From contig NZ_FOKQ01000034.1 in the NCBI RefSeq assembly GCF_900112155.1, positions 1-37,056 of the forward strand: 37,056 bases of DNA, given 5' to 3'. Below are positions 25,112 to 32,375 of the stretch, piece after piece (position 1 is the stretch's first letter; every line of letters begins with the position of its first letter). Under the pieces are notes generated by a model that saw only the letters and a list, made by a program, of their open reading frames with translations, was not told the origin of the DNA and did not search any database. A program made the position numbers and the translations under genes. This DNA comes from Hominimerdicola alba. GTDB taxonomy: Bacteria; Bacillota; Clostridia; Oscillospirales; Ruminococcaceae.

Positions 25112-28100
25112 ATGCCAAAGAAACAGGATATCAACAAGATTATGATAATCGGTTCGGGACCTATTATAATAGGTCAGGCTTGTGAGTTTGACTACTCCGG
25201 TACTCAGGCTTGCAAGGCGCTGAGAAACTTGGGTTATGAGATAGTACTGGTCAATTCAAACCCTGCTACCATCATGACTGACCCCGATGTTGCCGATATC
25301 ACTTATATCGAGCCCCTCAATCTTGACAGGCTCACCCAGATAATCGATAAGGAGCGCCCCGATGCACTTCTGCCTAACCTTGGCGGTCAGTCTGGTCTTA
25401 ACCTCTGTTCCGAGCTTGACAAGGCAGGCGTGCTGAAAAAGTACGGCGTACAGGTCATCGGTGTTCAGGTAGATGCTATCGAGCGCGGTGAGGACAGGAT
25501 CGAGTTCAAGAACGCTATGAGCGAGCTTGGTATCGGTATGCCCAAGAGCCAGGTGGCTTATACCGTTGAAGAGGCTGTAAAGATCGCTGAAGAGCTGAAA
25601 TACCCCGTAGTTCTTCGTCCTGCTTATACCATGGGCGGTGCCGGCGGCGGTATGGTATACAACGTTGATGAACTCAAAGTTGTATGCGCAAGAGGTCTTC
25701 AGGCTTCTCTCGTTGGTCAGGTGCTTGTTGAAGAATGTATCTTTGGCTGGGAAGAACTTGAGCTTGAAGTTGTTAGAGATGCCGCAAACAACAAGATAAC
25801 CGTTTGCTTCATCGAGAACATCGACCCAATCGGCGTACATACAGGTGACTCCTTCTGCTCCGCACCTATGCTGACTATCCCCGAGGACGTTCAGAAAGAA
25901 CTCCAGGATATGTCCTACCGCATCATTGAGAGCATAGAAGTTATCGGCGGATGCAACTGCCAGTTCGCTAGAAACCCCGTGGACGGCAGAATAGTTGTTA
26001 TCGAGATCAACCCCAGAACTTCACGTTCTTCGGCACTGGCTTCAAAGGCAACAGGTTTCCCGATAGCACTGGTTTCCGCTATGCTCGCCTGCGGTCTTAC
26101 TCTTGACGAGATACCCTGCGGCAAGTACGGCACTCTTGATAAGTATGTTCCCGACGGCGACTATGTAGTTATCAAGTTCGCAAGATGGGCATTCGAGAAG
26201 TTCAAGGGCGCTGAGGACAAGCTGGGCACTCAGATGAGAGCAGTCGGCGAGGTCATGAGCATCGGCAAGACCTACAAGGAAGCTTTCCAGAAGGCTATCC
26301 GTTCTCTGGAAACAGGCAGATACGGTCTGGGCTTTGCAAAGAACTTCCACGATCTTTCCAAGGAAGAACTGCTGGAAAAACTGCGTTATCCTACAAGCGA
26401 GAGACAGTTCGTTATGTACGAAGCTCTCCGCAAGGGTGCTACTATAGATGAGATCTGGGAACTCACCAAGATCAAGCACTGGTTCCTGGAGCAGATGAAG
26501 GAACTGGTTGATGAGGAAGAAGCTCTGCTGAAAAACAAGGGCGCTGTTCCCGCTGAAGCTGTATTGAAGCAGGCTAAGCTGGACGGCTTCTCCGACAGAT
26601 ATCTGTCCACTCTCCTTGAAGTGACCGAGGAAGAGATAAGAAATGCCCGCATCGGTTTCGGTATCAAGGAAGCTTGGGAGGGTGTTCACGTAAGCGGCAC
26701 CAAGGATGCGGCTTACTACTACTCCACCTATCACCTTGCTGAGGACAACAGCCCCGTTAATACCGATAAGCCCAAGATCATGATACTGGGCGGCGGTCCT
26801 AACCGTATCGGTCAGGGTATCGAATTCGACTACTGCTGCGTACACGCTGCACTGGCACTGAAAAAGCTGGGCTTTGAGTCCATAATCGTAAACTGCAACC
26901 CCGAGACAGTTTCTACTGACTACGATACTTCCGATAAGCTGTACTTCGAGCCTCTGACACTTGAAGATGTACTGGCAATCCACGATAAGGAGAAGCCCGT
27001 AGGCGTTATCGCACAGTTCGGCGGTCAGACTCCTCTGAATCTGGCTAACGATCTGAAGAAGTACGGTGTAAATATACTGGGTACAACTCCCGAGACCATC
27101 GACCTCGCTGAGGACAGAGATCACTTCCGTGCAATGATGGACAAGCTGGGTATCCCAATGCCTGAAGCAGGCATGGCTGTTAACGTTGACGAAGCTCTGG
27201 AGATCGCAAACCGCATCGGTTATCCTGTAATGGTTAGACCTTCCTACGTTCTGGGCGGCCGCGGCATGGAGATCGTTCACGATGACGAGATGATGAGAGT
27301 TTATATGTCTGCCGCAGTAGGTGTTACACCTGACAGACCTATACTGATAGACCGTTTCCTCAACCATGCTACCGAGTGCGAGGCTGATGCTATCTCCGAT
27401 GGCGAGAACTGCTTTGTTCCCGCAGTTATGGAGCATATCGAGCTTGCAGGTGTTCACTCCGGTGACTCTGCTTGCATACTGCCTTCAAAGAACCTGAGCG
27501 AGAAGCAGGTAGCTACCATCAAGGAGTATACCAAGAAGATAGCTGTGGAGATGAACGTCAAGGGTCTGATGAATATGCAGTACGCTATCGAGGGCGACAC
27601 CGTTTACGTGCTGGAGGCTAATCCTCGTGCATCGAGAACAGTTCCGCTGGTATCCAAGGTTTGCTCCATCAACATGGTAAAGATCGCTACTGAGATCATC
27701 ACAAGCGAACTCACAGGCAATCCTTCTCCCGTACCTTCCCTGAAGGACAAGAAGATCGGTCACTACGGCGTTAAGGAAGCTGTATTCCCATTCAATATGT
27801 TCCAGGAAGTTGACCCCGTTCTCGGACCTGAGATGAGATCTACTGGTGAAGTTCTGGGTATATCTCCAAGCTTCGGCGAGGCTTACTACAAGGCTCAGGA
27901 AGCTACCAAGACTGCACTTCCCAAGGAGGGCACAGTTCTTCTCAGCGTATGCGACAGAGATAAGCCCGAACTGGTTGAGATCGCAAAGGCATTCAACGAT
28001 CTTGGTTTCAAGATACTCGCAACAGGCAAGACCTATACTATGATCACCGAAGCAGGTATCCCCGCAAAGAAGATCTTCAAGATCTACGAGGGCAGACCCA

Positions 28101-28336
28101 ATATCGCTGATGAGATAGCAAACGGCGAGATACAGCTGATAATCAACACTCCCGCAGGCAAGACCAGTGTACACGATGACAGCTACATCAGAAAGAATGC
28201 TATCAAGCACCGCATACCTTACATCACCACCATGGCAGCTGCCAAGGCAAGTGCTGAGGGTATCAAGGCTATCAAGCAGAACACTCACTTCGGCGTTAAG
28301 TCTCTCCAGGCTCACCACGATGATATCACCGAATAA
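25112..28336 (+). CDS. carB: Carbamoyl-phosphate synthase large subunit
   Basis: This 1074-residue enzyme is full length for CarB. It makes carbamoyl phosphate from bicarbonate, ammonia supplied by the small subunit, and two ATP, feeding pyrimidine and arginine synthesis. Two homologous ATP-grasp halves are clear: the first opens MIIGSGPIIIGQACEFDYSG (about 10-400) and the second MILGGGPNRIGQGIEFDYCC (about 555-935). An oligomerisation region lies between them and a C-terminal MGS allosteric domain (about 940-1074) contains LATGKTYTMITEAGI. The start at 25112 has AGGAG nine bases upstream. carA is not adjacent on either side. The codon choice is strongly biased, as in a highly expressed gene. 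Confidence 0.98.
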   Translation: MPKKQDINKIMIIGSGPIIIGQACEFDYSGTQACKALRNLGYEIVLVNSNPATIMTDPDVADITYIEPLNLDRLTQIIDKERPDALLPNLGGQSGLNLCSELDKAGVLKKYGVQVIGVQVDAIERGEDRIEFKNAMSELGIGMPKSQVAYTVEEAVKIAEELKYPVVLRPAYTMGGAGGGMVYNVDELKVVCARGLQASLVGQVLVEECIFGWEELELEVVRDAANNKITVCFIENIDPIGVHTGDSFCSAPMLTIPEDVQKELQDMSYRIIESIEVIGGCNCQFARNPVDGRIVVIEINPRTSRSSALASKATGFPIALVSAMLACGLTLDEIPCGKYGTLDKYVPDGDYVVIKFARWAFEKFKGAEDKLGTQMRAVGEVMSIGKTYKEAFQKAIRSLETGRYGLGFAKNFHDLSKEELLEKLRYPTSERQFVMYEALRKGATIDEIWELTKIKHWFLEQMKELVDEEEALLKNKGAVPAEAVLKQAKLDGFSDRYLSTLLEVTEEEIRNARIGFGIKEAWEGVHVSGTKDAAYYYSTYHLAEDNSPVNTDKPKIMILGGGPNRIGQGIEFDYCCVHAALALKKLGFESIIVNCNPETVSTDYDTSDKLYFEPLTLEDVLAIHDKEKPVGVIAQFGGQTPLNLANDLKKYGVNILGTTPETIDLAEDRDHFRAMMDKLGIPMPEAGMAVNVDEALEIANRIGYPVMVRPSYVLGGRGMEIVHDDEMMRVYMSAAVGVTPDRPILIDRFLNHATECEADAISDGENCFVPAVMEHIELAGVHSGDSACILPSKNLSEKQVATIKEYTKKIAVEMNVKGLMNMQYAIEGDTVYVLEANPRASRTVPLVSKVCSINMVKIATEIITSELTGNPSPVPSLKDKKIGHYGVKEAVFPFNMFQEVDPVLGPEMRSTGEVLGISPSFGEAYYKAQEATKTALPKEGTVLLSVCDRDKPELVEIAKAFNDLGFKILATGKTYTMITEAGIPAKKIFKIYEGRPNIADEIANGEIQLIINTPAGKTSVHDDSYIRKNAIKHRIPYITTMAAAKASAEGIKAIKQNTHFGVKSLQAHHDDITE

Positions 28337-28365
28337 TTAATTGTTCGGTCAATAGAAAAAATAAT

Positions 28366-28397
28366 GCGCTCGCATCATTTCGATGCGGGCGCTTTTT
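28366..28397 (+). terminator. Terminator of carB
   Basis: An 11-bp stem GCGCTCGCATC / GATGCGGGCGC (one G-U pair) with loop ATTTC, then TTTTT, 29 bases after the stop codon. Confidence 0.85.
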
Positions 28398-28399
28398 CA

Positions 28400-28439
28400 C
28401 AAAAACACAGCGGAAAGCCTGTTGAACTTTCCGCCGTGT
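28400..28439 (-). terminator. Terminator of the ECF sigma / anti-sigma unit
   Basis: On the minus strand a 13-bp stem (28405-28439, ACACGGCGGAAAG / CTTTCCGCTGTGT with one G-U pair) is followed by TTTTT (28401-28405). It sits back to back with the carB terminator. Confidence 0.78.
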
Positions 28440-28452
28440 TATTTTTCATATA

Positions 28453-29049
28453 TCAGTCCTTGCTTGTAATGAATTTATCATCGCTGACACAATATCCTCT
28501 GTCAGGCTCAACAGTAAGATATTTCACATCGTCACCGTCCTTAAGCTGAACATAGCAGTAACCGTCCTCATCGAACTTGTCTGTAATATCCATGGAGCAG
28601 CCCTTGTAGTATGCCCATACAGTGCCGTCGTCACGGAAATCTACATCTATCGTGTTAAATATATGGTAAGCTATCTCCTCTTCGGTAAGCGGTCTTTCTC
28701 CGCCAAAGCCGTCCATAGCCACACCGCCGCCGTATATCTCACGTTCTTCACCGTTATCGTCTGTGTATTTCAGCGTGTAGTGGGTGGAATTTTCCTGCTG
28801 CTGTATATCAAGTACAGCATCGGTCTGGTCGCCGTGGATCCATATCTGCACTTTTCTCTGTATACCGCCGATATCTGCCGCATAAGCGCCGACGCTCATA
28901 GCTGCCACGATAGCTGCTGCTGCACAAACTGCTGTAATTCTCTTTGAAATTCTGATACCTGTTCTCTTGTTCATTGCTGTTTCCTCCAAATCAAATTCGG
29001 AGGCGTGAAGCACTGAAAATGTCCTTTGATATTTTTCCTTGTTAGTCAT
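28453..29049 (-). CDS. Single-pass membrane anti-sigma-like partner of the ECF factor
   Basis: This 198-residue protein overlaps the sigma-factor gene by 8 bases (ATGACTAA) and has GGAGG nine bases upstream of its ATG, so the two are translationally coupled. A short cytoplasmic N terminus contains YQRTFSVLHASE, which would contact the sigma factor. One membrane helix spans about 36-57. The outer part (about 60-198) contains IQRKVQIWIHGDQTDAVLDI, a GERPLTEEEIAYH segment and a YCYVQLKDGDDVKYLTVE strand pair, and looks like a small beta-rich sensor. I recall similar proteins beside ECF genes in Ruminococcaceae but assign no Pfam name. An anti-sigma role is inferred from topology and linkage. No zinc-binding ZAS motif is present. 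Confidence 0.78.
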   Translation of the reverse strand: MTNKEKYQRTFSVLHASEFDLEETAMNKRTGIRISKRITAVCAAAAIVAAMSVGAYAADIGGIQRKVQIWIHGDQTDAVLDIQQQENSTHYTLKYTDDNGEEREIYGGGVAMDGFGGERPLTEEEIAYHIFNTIDVDFRDDGTVWAYYKGCSMDITDKFDEDGYCYVQLKDGDDVKYLTVEPDRGYCVSDDKFITSKD

Positions 29050-29521
29050 TGTTCCATTCCTCCGTCAACATTTCTTTCAACAGAGCCCGCCCTCTGCTGA
29101 GCTGACTTTTTACCGTGCCCTCGCGTCGTTTCAGTGTTTCTGATATCTCGGTGATGCTCTGTTCCTCGTAGTAAAACAAGTGTATAACTATACGATATTT
29201 GTCGGGAAGCTTCATCACTGCCTCAAAAAGCTCGCTGTCCTCAGGTGCGGCGAATTCCAGCTCGTCCATGTAGTCCTCCCAAGGGACGGAATTTTTTCTT
29301 GCAAACGAGCGTGTGAAATCCTTAGCACGGTTGATAGCAGTACGCAGAAGCCACGCTTTTATATGCTCTTCATCATTGTAGTCCATATTTTTGGATATGT
29401 ACTTTATGAAAGTGTCGTGTACCGCATCATCTGCGTCAGTCTTGTCGCGGCATATACTGAATGCCGCTGCAAAGGCATTATCCGCGAATCTGCGGTAGGC
29501 ATCTTCTGCTGTCAGTCTCAT
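29042..29521 (-). CDS. ECF-type RNA polymerase sigma factor
   Basis: This 159-residue sigma-70 family factor has only regions 2 and 4. Region 2 is about residues 8-75, with DADDAVHDTFIKYI and the -10-binding segment HIKAWLLRTAINRAKDFTRS. Region 4 is about 100-155, with LPDKYRIVIHLFYYEEQSITEISETL and the recognition helix in RREGTVKSQLSRGRALLKE. The start at 29521 has GGAG eight bases upstream. The downstream overlapping gene encodes its likely membrane-bound antagonist, so it probably responds to an envelope signal. An ECF-type promoter motif lies 50-76 bases upstream of the start codon, suggesting autoregulation. Confidence 0.95.
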   Translation of the reverse strand: MRLTAEDAYRRFADNAFAAAFSICRDKTDADDAVHDTFIKYISKNMDYNDEEHIKAWLLRTAINRAKDFTRSFARKNSVPWEDYMDELEFAAPEDSELFEAVMKLPDKYRIVIHLFYYEEQSITEISETLKRREGTVKSQLSRGRALLKEMLTEEWNND

Positions 29522-29547
29522 TCGGGTGTCTCCTTAATTTTTTCTGT

Positions 29548-29564
29548 CTGAAAGGTCCTTTCAG
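29548..29564. promoter_or_regulatory. 17-base palindrome in the ECF leader
   Basis: CTGAAAGGTCCTTTCAG has perfect 8-base arms around one T. It lies between the ECF-type -10 and the start codon, so it could be an operator or a hairpin near the transcript start. Confidence 0.4.
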
Positions 29565-29570
29565 CAATAA

Positions 29571-29597
29571 CACGTTTGAGAGTGTCAAAAGGTTGCA
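29571..29597 (-). promoter_or_regulatory. ECF-type autoregulatory promoter
   Basis: On the minus strand TGCAACC (29591-29597) is followed, 16 bases after the AACC, by CGTG (29571-29574). AACC...CGT with this spacing is the usual ECF promoter form. It stands directly before the sigma-factor gene. Confidence 0.55.
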
Positions 29598-30025
29598 AAA
29601 AATAAAAAAATTTTTTTGAGCGGGTCAATCATCGGAGAAAAACTGCCAAATATGGGAGTTTGTGGTCAAATACTTGTGGAAATAAATCTGTGTATTCGCA
29701 TTAAACAAACTATGTTACGAAACAAAGTGTGCGGTCAAGCTTCGATCAAGCAGGCTTGTGTGAGTTTGAGCGCTGAATCATCGCATCAAATGGCGACCAG
29801 TCCACCTAAGTACTTAGGATAAGAGCGCAAAACTCCCTAGTGTTTAAATTTTGATATCTGCTACGTATAATTAAAGCGTAATTTATTGGTAAGTTGTATA
29901 CAGTGGCTACAATTATAGCAGAATGTCAGCAGGTTGTCTACTAATATAATTGAGCGAAGTATTTTATAATAACATTAATCATGACGCTGGCAAGATAAAT
30001 AACAGTACACTACCTAAAACACAAA

Positions 30026-30064
30026 CGCCGCAGTACCCCGACTATAGTCGGAAGTATTGCGGCG
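30026..30064 (-). terminator. Terminator-like hairpin after the Cys-repeat/FN3 gene
   Basis: On the minus strand GCCGCAATAC...GTACTGCGGC encloses CCGACTATAGTCGG, forming a long nested stem 51 bases after the stop codon. The tail GTTTGTGTTTT is moderately T-rich. Confidence 0.68.
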
Positions 30065-30114
30065 ATGCCATTCTTTGATCGCTCTCCGGTGGGAAGCCTT
30101 TATTTACCGCGGAA

Positions 30115-31830
30115 TCACTTTATTGTAACTTCAAATGATCTGTTTCTGAAATCTGATGACTGCCAAGTGCCGTTGACCATTGCAACGACAGCTATACGAT
30201 ATGTGCCCGGAGCAAGATTCGGGGTAGTCCACTGAGTTGTATTTGCGTCAAACTCTTTCTTTACTGCCCAGGTGTTCGACTCCAATGCTGCAACAGCGTA
30301 CTTTTCTGCGCCTGCTACAGGCTGCCACTTTATGCCGACCTTGTGGTCGATGATCTTTGTCTGAACAGGTATTACATTAACTGACTTTGGCGTTACAGTT
30401 ATCGCTTTTGTGAAATTCGTGTTCCATCTGTCTGCAAACATGGGAACAACTGCAACTTTGTATTCTGTGCCGGGAGTCAGGTTTCTTATAATATAGGAAG
30501 TGTCAGGGGTGGTATTCAGAAGCTTCCATTTGCCGTTTACATAGCCTGCGATGCCGTACTGCTGTGCACCCTCGATACTATCCCAGGTGAGTTTTACAGC
30601 TCTGTCGCCCTTTTCGTATGTCACATCAGGAACTGCTGTCTTGAGGTCTATGACCTTTCTGTCCCTGTATTTCTTATTATTACCGACAAAAGTACTCGGT
30701 AAATTCACCTCATATATCACTTTACCGTTTTCTATCTTGCAGGTGGTGCTGAAAGGAGGTGTCTTGATAGTGTGATCACACCTTGTACAGTGTGCCTCGA
30801 ACCATGCGTGCTTGAGATCCTTGTACCAGTGCCAGGTCACACTGTCAAAATCATGTCCCAGCTCAGGGAGATCTACCTGGTACCAGCTTACTTCCTGTGT
30901 ACATTCGGGATCAAGGTAGTACTTGTCCGTATCGAGATCGAGCCAGCAATCAATGATACCGCTTGTAGTACAGGTGGGTTTTTGTTCTTCATAGTGTACC
31001 ATGCTGTTCTTCGGGAGAACAACGCACATCACATCATGGTATTCGATGCCATCAACAACTGATATGGCGGTGTAAGTCACCCAGCCCACACTTCTATAGG
31101 TGGCATAATGCTTATCTACGGTCACCTTTGCCTGAACAGTCTCGTTCTTGCCGTTGCCGCAGGTAACAGTAGCAAGCGCAGCGCTAAGGCTGTCTGTCCA
31201 TTCCCATGATACGGTACGGGTCTCGGTGGGCTCGGTATTTTTAATGCTGACTTTGTCGGTATAAAGCTGTCCGTTGGCAACTACATAAGCGGTATACTCA
31301 GTAACTGTATCCTCTCCGTCGGTAGTCACTTCAGAACTTATGACAGCACCGCTGTCTTCTTCAAATCCGCATCGCTCGCATACGAAATGAGCTGAAGCGG
31401 CGGAATGGTCATCGCTCCAGTTCCAAACGGGGTCTGAATAATCGTGCTTGCCTTCGGCGCGGTGAGTAAAGTACTCCCTTTTGGTGTACACATTGTCATT
31501 GAAATTTACGGTGGCGGTGTAGATGCTAAAACCGTCGGTAAAGCAGCTTGCATCGCGGTGGCTTGTCAGTTGGACATCAGCTTTTACCTTGCGGGTCTCA
31601 CAGCATACGTTGCATTTGAATTCAGCATAGACCTCTTCATTGCTCACCCAGATACACTTGGGTTCTGACCATTCATGGTCGGTGACAGGGGTGATGTCCT
31701 CAATATTTGTTCCTGCATAAGCTGTGATAGCACCCGCTGTGGAAAAACTGCTGACAGATGCAGAGCCCGCAACACAGAGTACAGCCAGTAAAGCTACAAG
31801 TGTGCGTTTTGCGACTTTGGTTTGTGACAT
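30115..31830 (-). CDS. Secreted protein with Cys-pair repeats and two C-terminal FN3-like modules
   Basis: This is a 571-residue extracellular protein starting at ATG 31830 after AAGGAG. A longer frame opening at 32016 runs through the promoter and is rejected. After the signal peptide (about 8-40) come four related units of about 75 residues. The clearest are HDYSDPVWNWSDDHSAAS-AHFVCERCGFEEDSG and HDFDSVTWHWYKDLKHAWFEAHCTRCDHT; the third has lost its Cys pair (only TCGNGKNE). A different motif, EEQKPTCTTSG, precedes the fourth. Residues about 390-571 are two FN3-like domains with W-x-x-V/I-x-G-A-x-x-Y, the same pair found on the GH43 enzyme. There is no catalytic domain, so an adhesive or scaffold role is inferred. 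Metal or disulfide use by the Cys pairs is untested. Confidence 0.82.
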   Translation of the reverse strand: MSQTKVAKRTLVALLAVLCVAGSASVSSFSTAGAITAYAGTNIEDITPVTDHEWSEPKCIWVSNEEVYAEFKCNVCCETRKVKADVQLTSHRDASCFTDGFSIYTATVNFNDNVYTKREYFTHRAEGKHDYSDPVWNWSDDHSAASAHFVCERCGFEEDSGAVISSEVTTDGEDTVTEYTAYVVANGQLYTDKVSIKNTEPTETRTVSWEWTDSLSAALATVTCGNGKNETVQAKVTVDKHYATYRSVGWVTYTAISVVDGIEYHDVMCVVLPKNSMVHYEEQKPTCTTSGIIDCWLDLDTDKYYLDPECTQEVSWYQVDLPELGHDFDSVTWHWYKDLKHAWFEAHCTRCDHTIKTPPFSTTCKIENGKVIYEVNLPSTFVGNNKKYRDRKVIDLKTAVPDVTYEKGDRAVKLTWDSIEGAQQYGIAGYVNGKWKLLNTTPDTSYIIRNLTPGTEYKVAVVPMFADRWNTNFTKAITVTPKSVNVIPVQTKIIDHKVGIKWQPVAGAEKYAVAALESNTWAVKKEFDANTTQWTTPNLAPGTYRIAVVAMVNGTWQSSDFRNRSFEVTIK

Positions 31831-31888
31831 AATGATATCTCCTTCCGAACAATTCTTTAGTTTTTTGATCAAAAACTGATCTGATAGA

Positions 31889-31917
31889 ATATTATCACAT
31901 AATTTGACAAAAGTCAA
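31889..31917 (-). promoter_or_regulatory. Promoter of the Cys-repeat/FN3 gene
   Basis: On the minus strand TTGACT (31912-31917), 17 bases, TAATAT (31889-31894). The transcript would start near 31882, leaving a 52-nt leader to ATG 31830. Confidence 0.62.
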
Positions 31918-32252
31918 GCGATAAATTGTACAAATTGCAAAATTAAAATTTGGCAGAATTATCTCCTGTTTGCGCCGTTTTTTCGGCACAACAACAGTGC
32001 GTGGGATTTTCGTCACAACCTTACTTGCCTCAACAAGATTATATATCGCATTGTTTGTTCAGTAAATCGACTTAGTGTCCGCAGTTTATTTTGGATTTTG
32101 ATCTTATGATCCGGAACCGAGTTTCATAATGTTATAAGACCTGTTTATTCTTATATTTGTATCCCGGAAAATTTTTGATTTCATATTTGATATCTTTGTT
32201 AATTTTTTTGCTAATTTCTACATTTTTCCTACATAATTCTAAAAAAATTGGA

Positions 32253-32281
32253 TTGACATTGGTGAATTTTCGTGCTATTAT
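32253..32281 (+). promoter_or_regulatory. Sigma-A promoter of the GH43 gene
   Basis: TTGACA (32253-32258), 17 bases, TATTAT (32276-32281). The transcript start is near 32288, about 88 nt before ATG 32376. Confidence 0.75.
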
Positions 32282-32375
32282 AGTGGTGTGAAAATTATCG
32301 TAACTGATTAAAAGATATGATCTGTAGTCGAATCAGAAAAAAGGGATATATAATATGATGAAAAGGAGAATTGAT

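Larger units (their letters stand above)
29522..30114. other. 593-base intergenic region upstream of the ECF gene
   Basis: The ECF promoter and a 17-base palindrome (29548-29564) lie at the left, and a terminator for the Cys-repeat protein gene (30026-30064) at the right. Between about 29640 and 30020 the DNA has no convincing gene, RNA or promoter; a 14-bp palindrome CCTAAGTACTTAGG is at 29805-29818. Confidence 0.5.
31831..32375. other. Divergent intergenic region between the Cys-repeat/FN3 gene and the GH43 gene
   Basis: It contains the two promoters described separately and otherwise AT-rich sequence (about 31920-32250) with no gene or RNA that I recognise. Confidence 0.6.

Noticed and set aside
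26042-28318. Long open frames (471 and 277 codons) on the strand opposite carB
   Set aside because: They mirror the strongly biased codon use of carB, lack ribosome sites and resemble no family. They are antisense shadows.
29616-29822. 68-codon open frame in the region between the ECF gene and the Cys-repeat gene
   Set aside because: It has no ribosome site, no recognisable composition and no neighbours suggesting translation.
31831-32016. N-terminal extension of the Cys-repeat/FN3 protein
   Set aside because: It would start upstream of the mapped promoter motifs. The ATG at 31830 has AAGGAG and begins a signal peptide.
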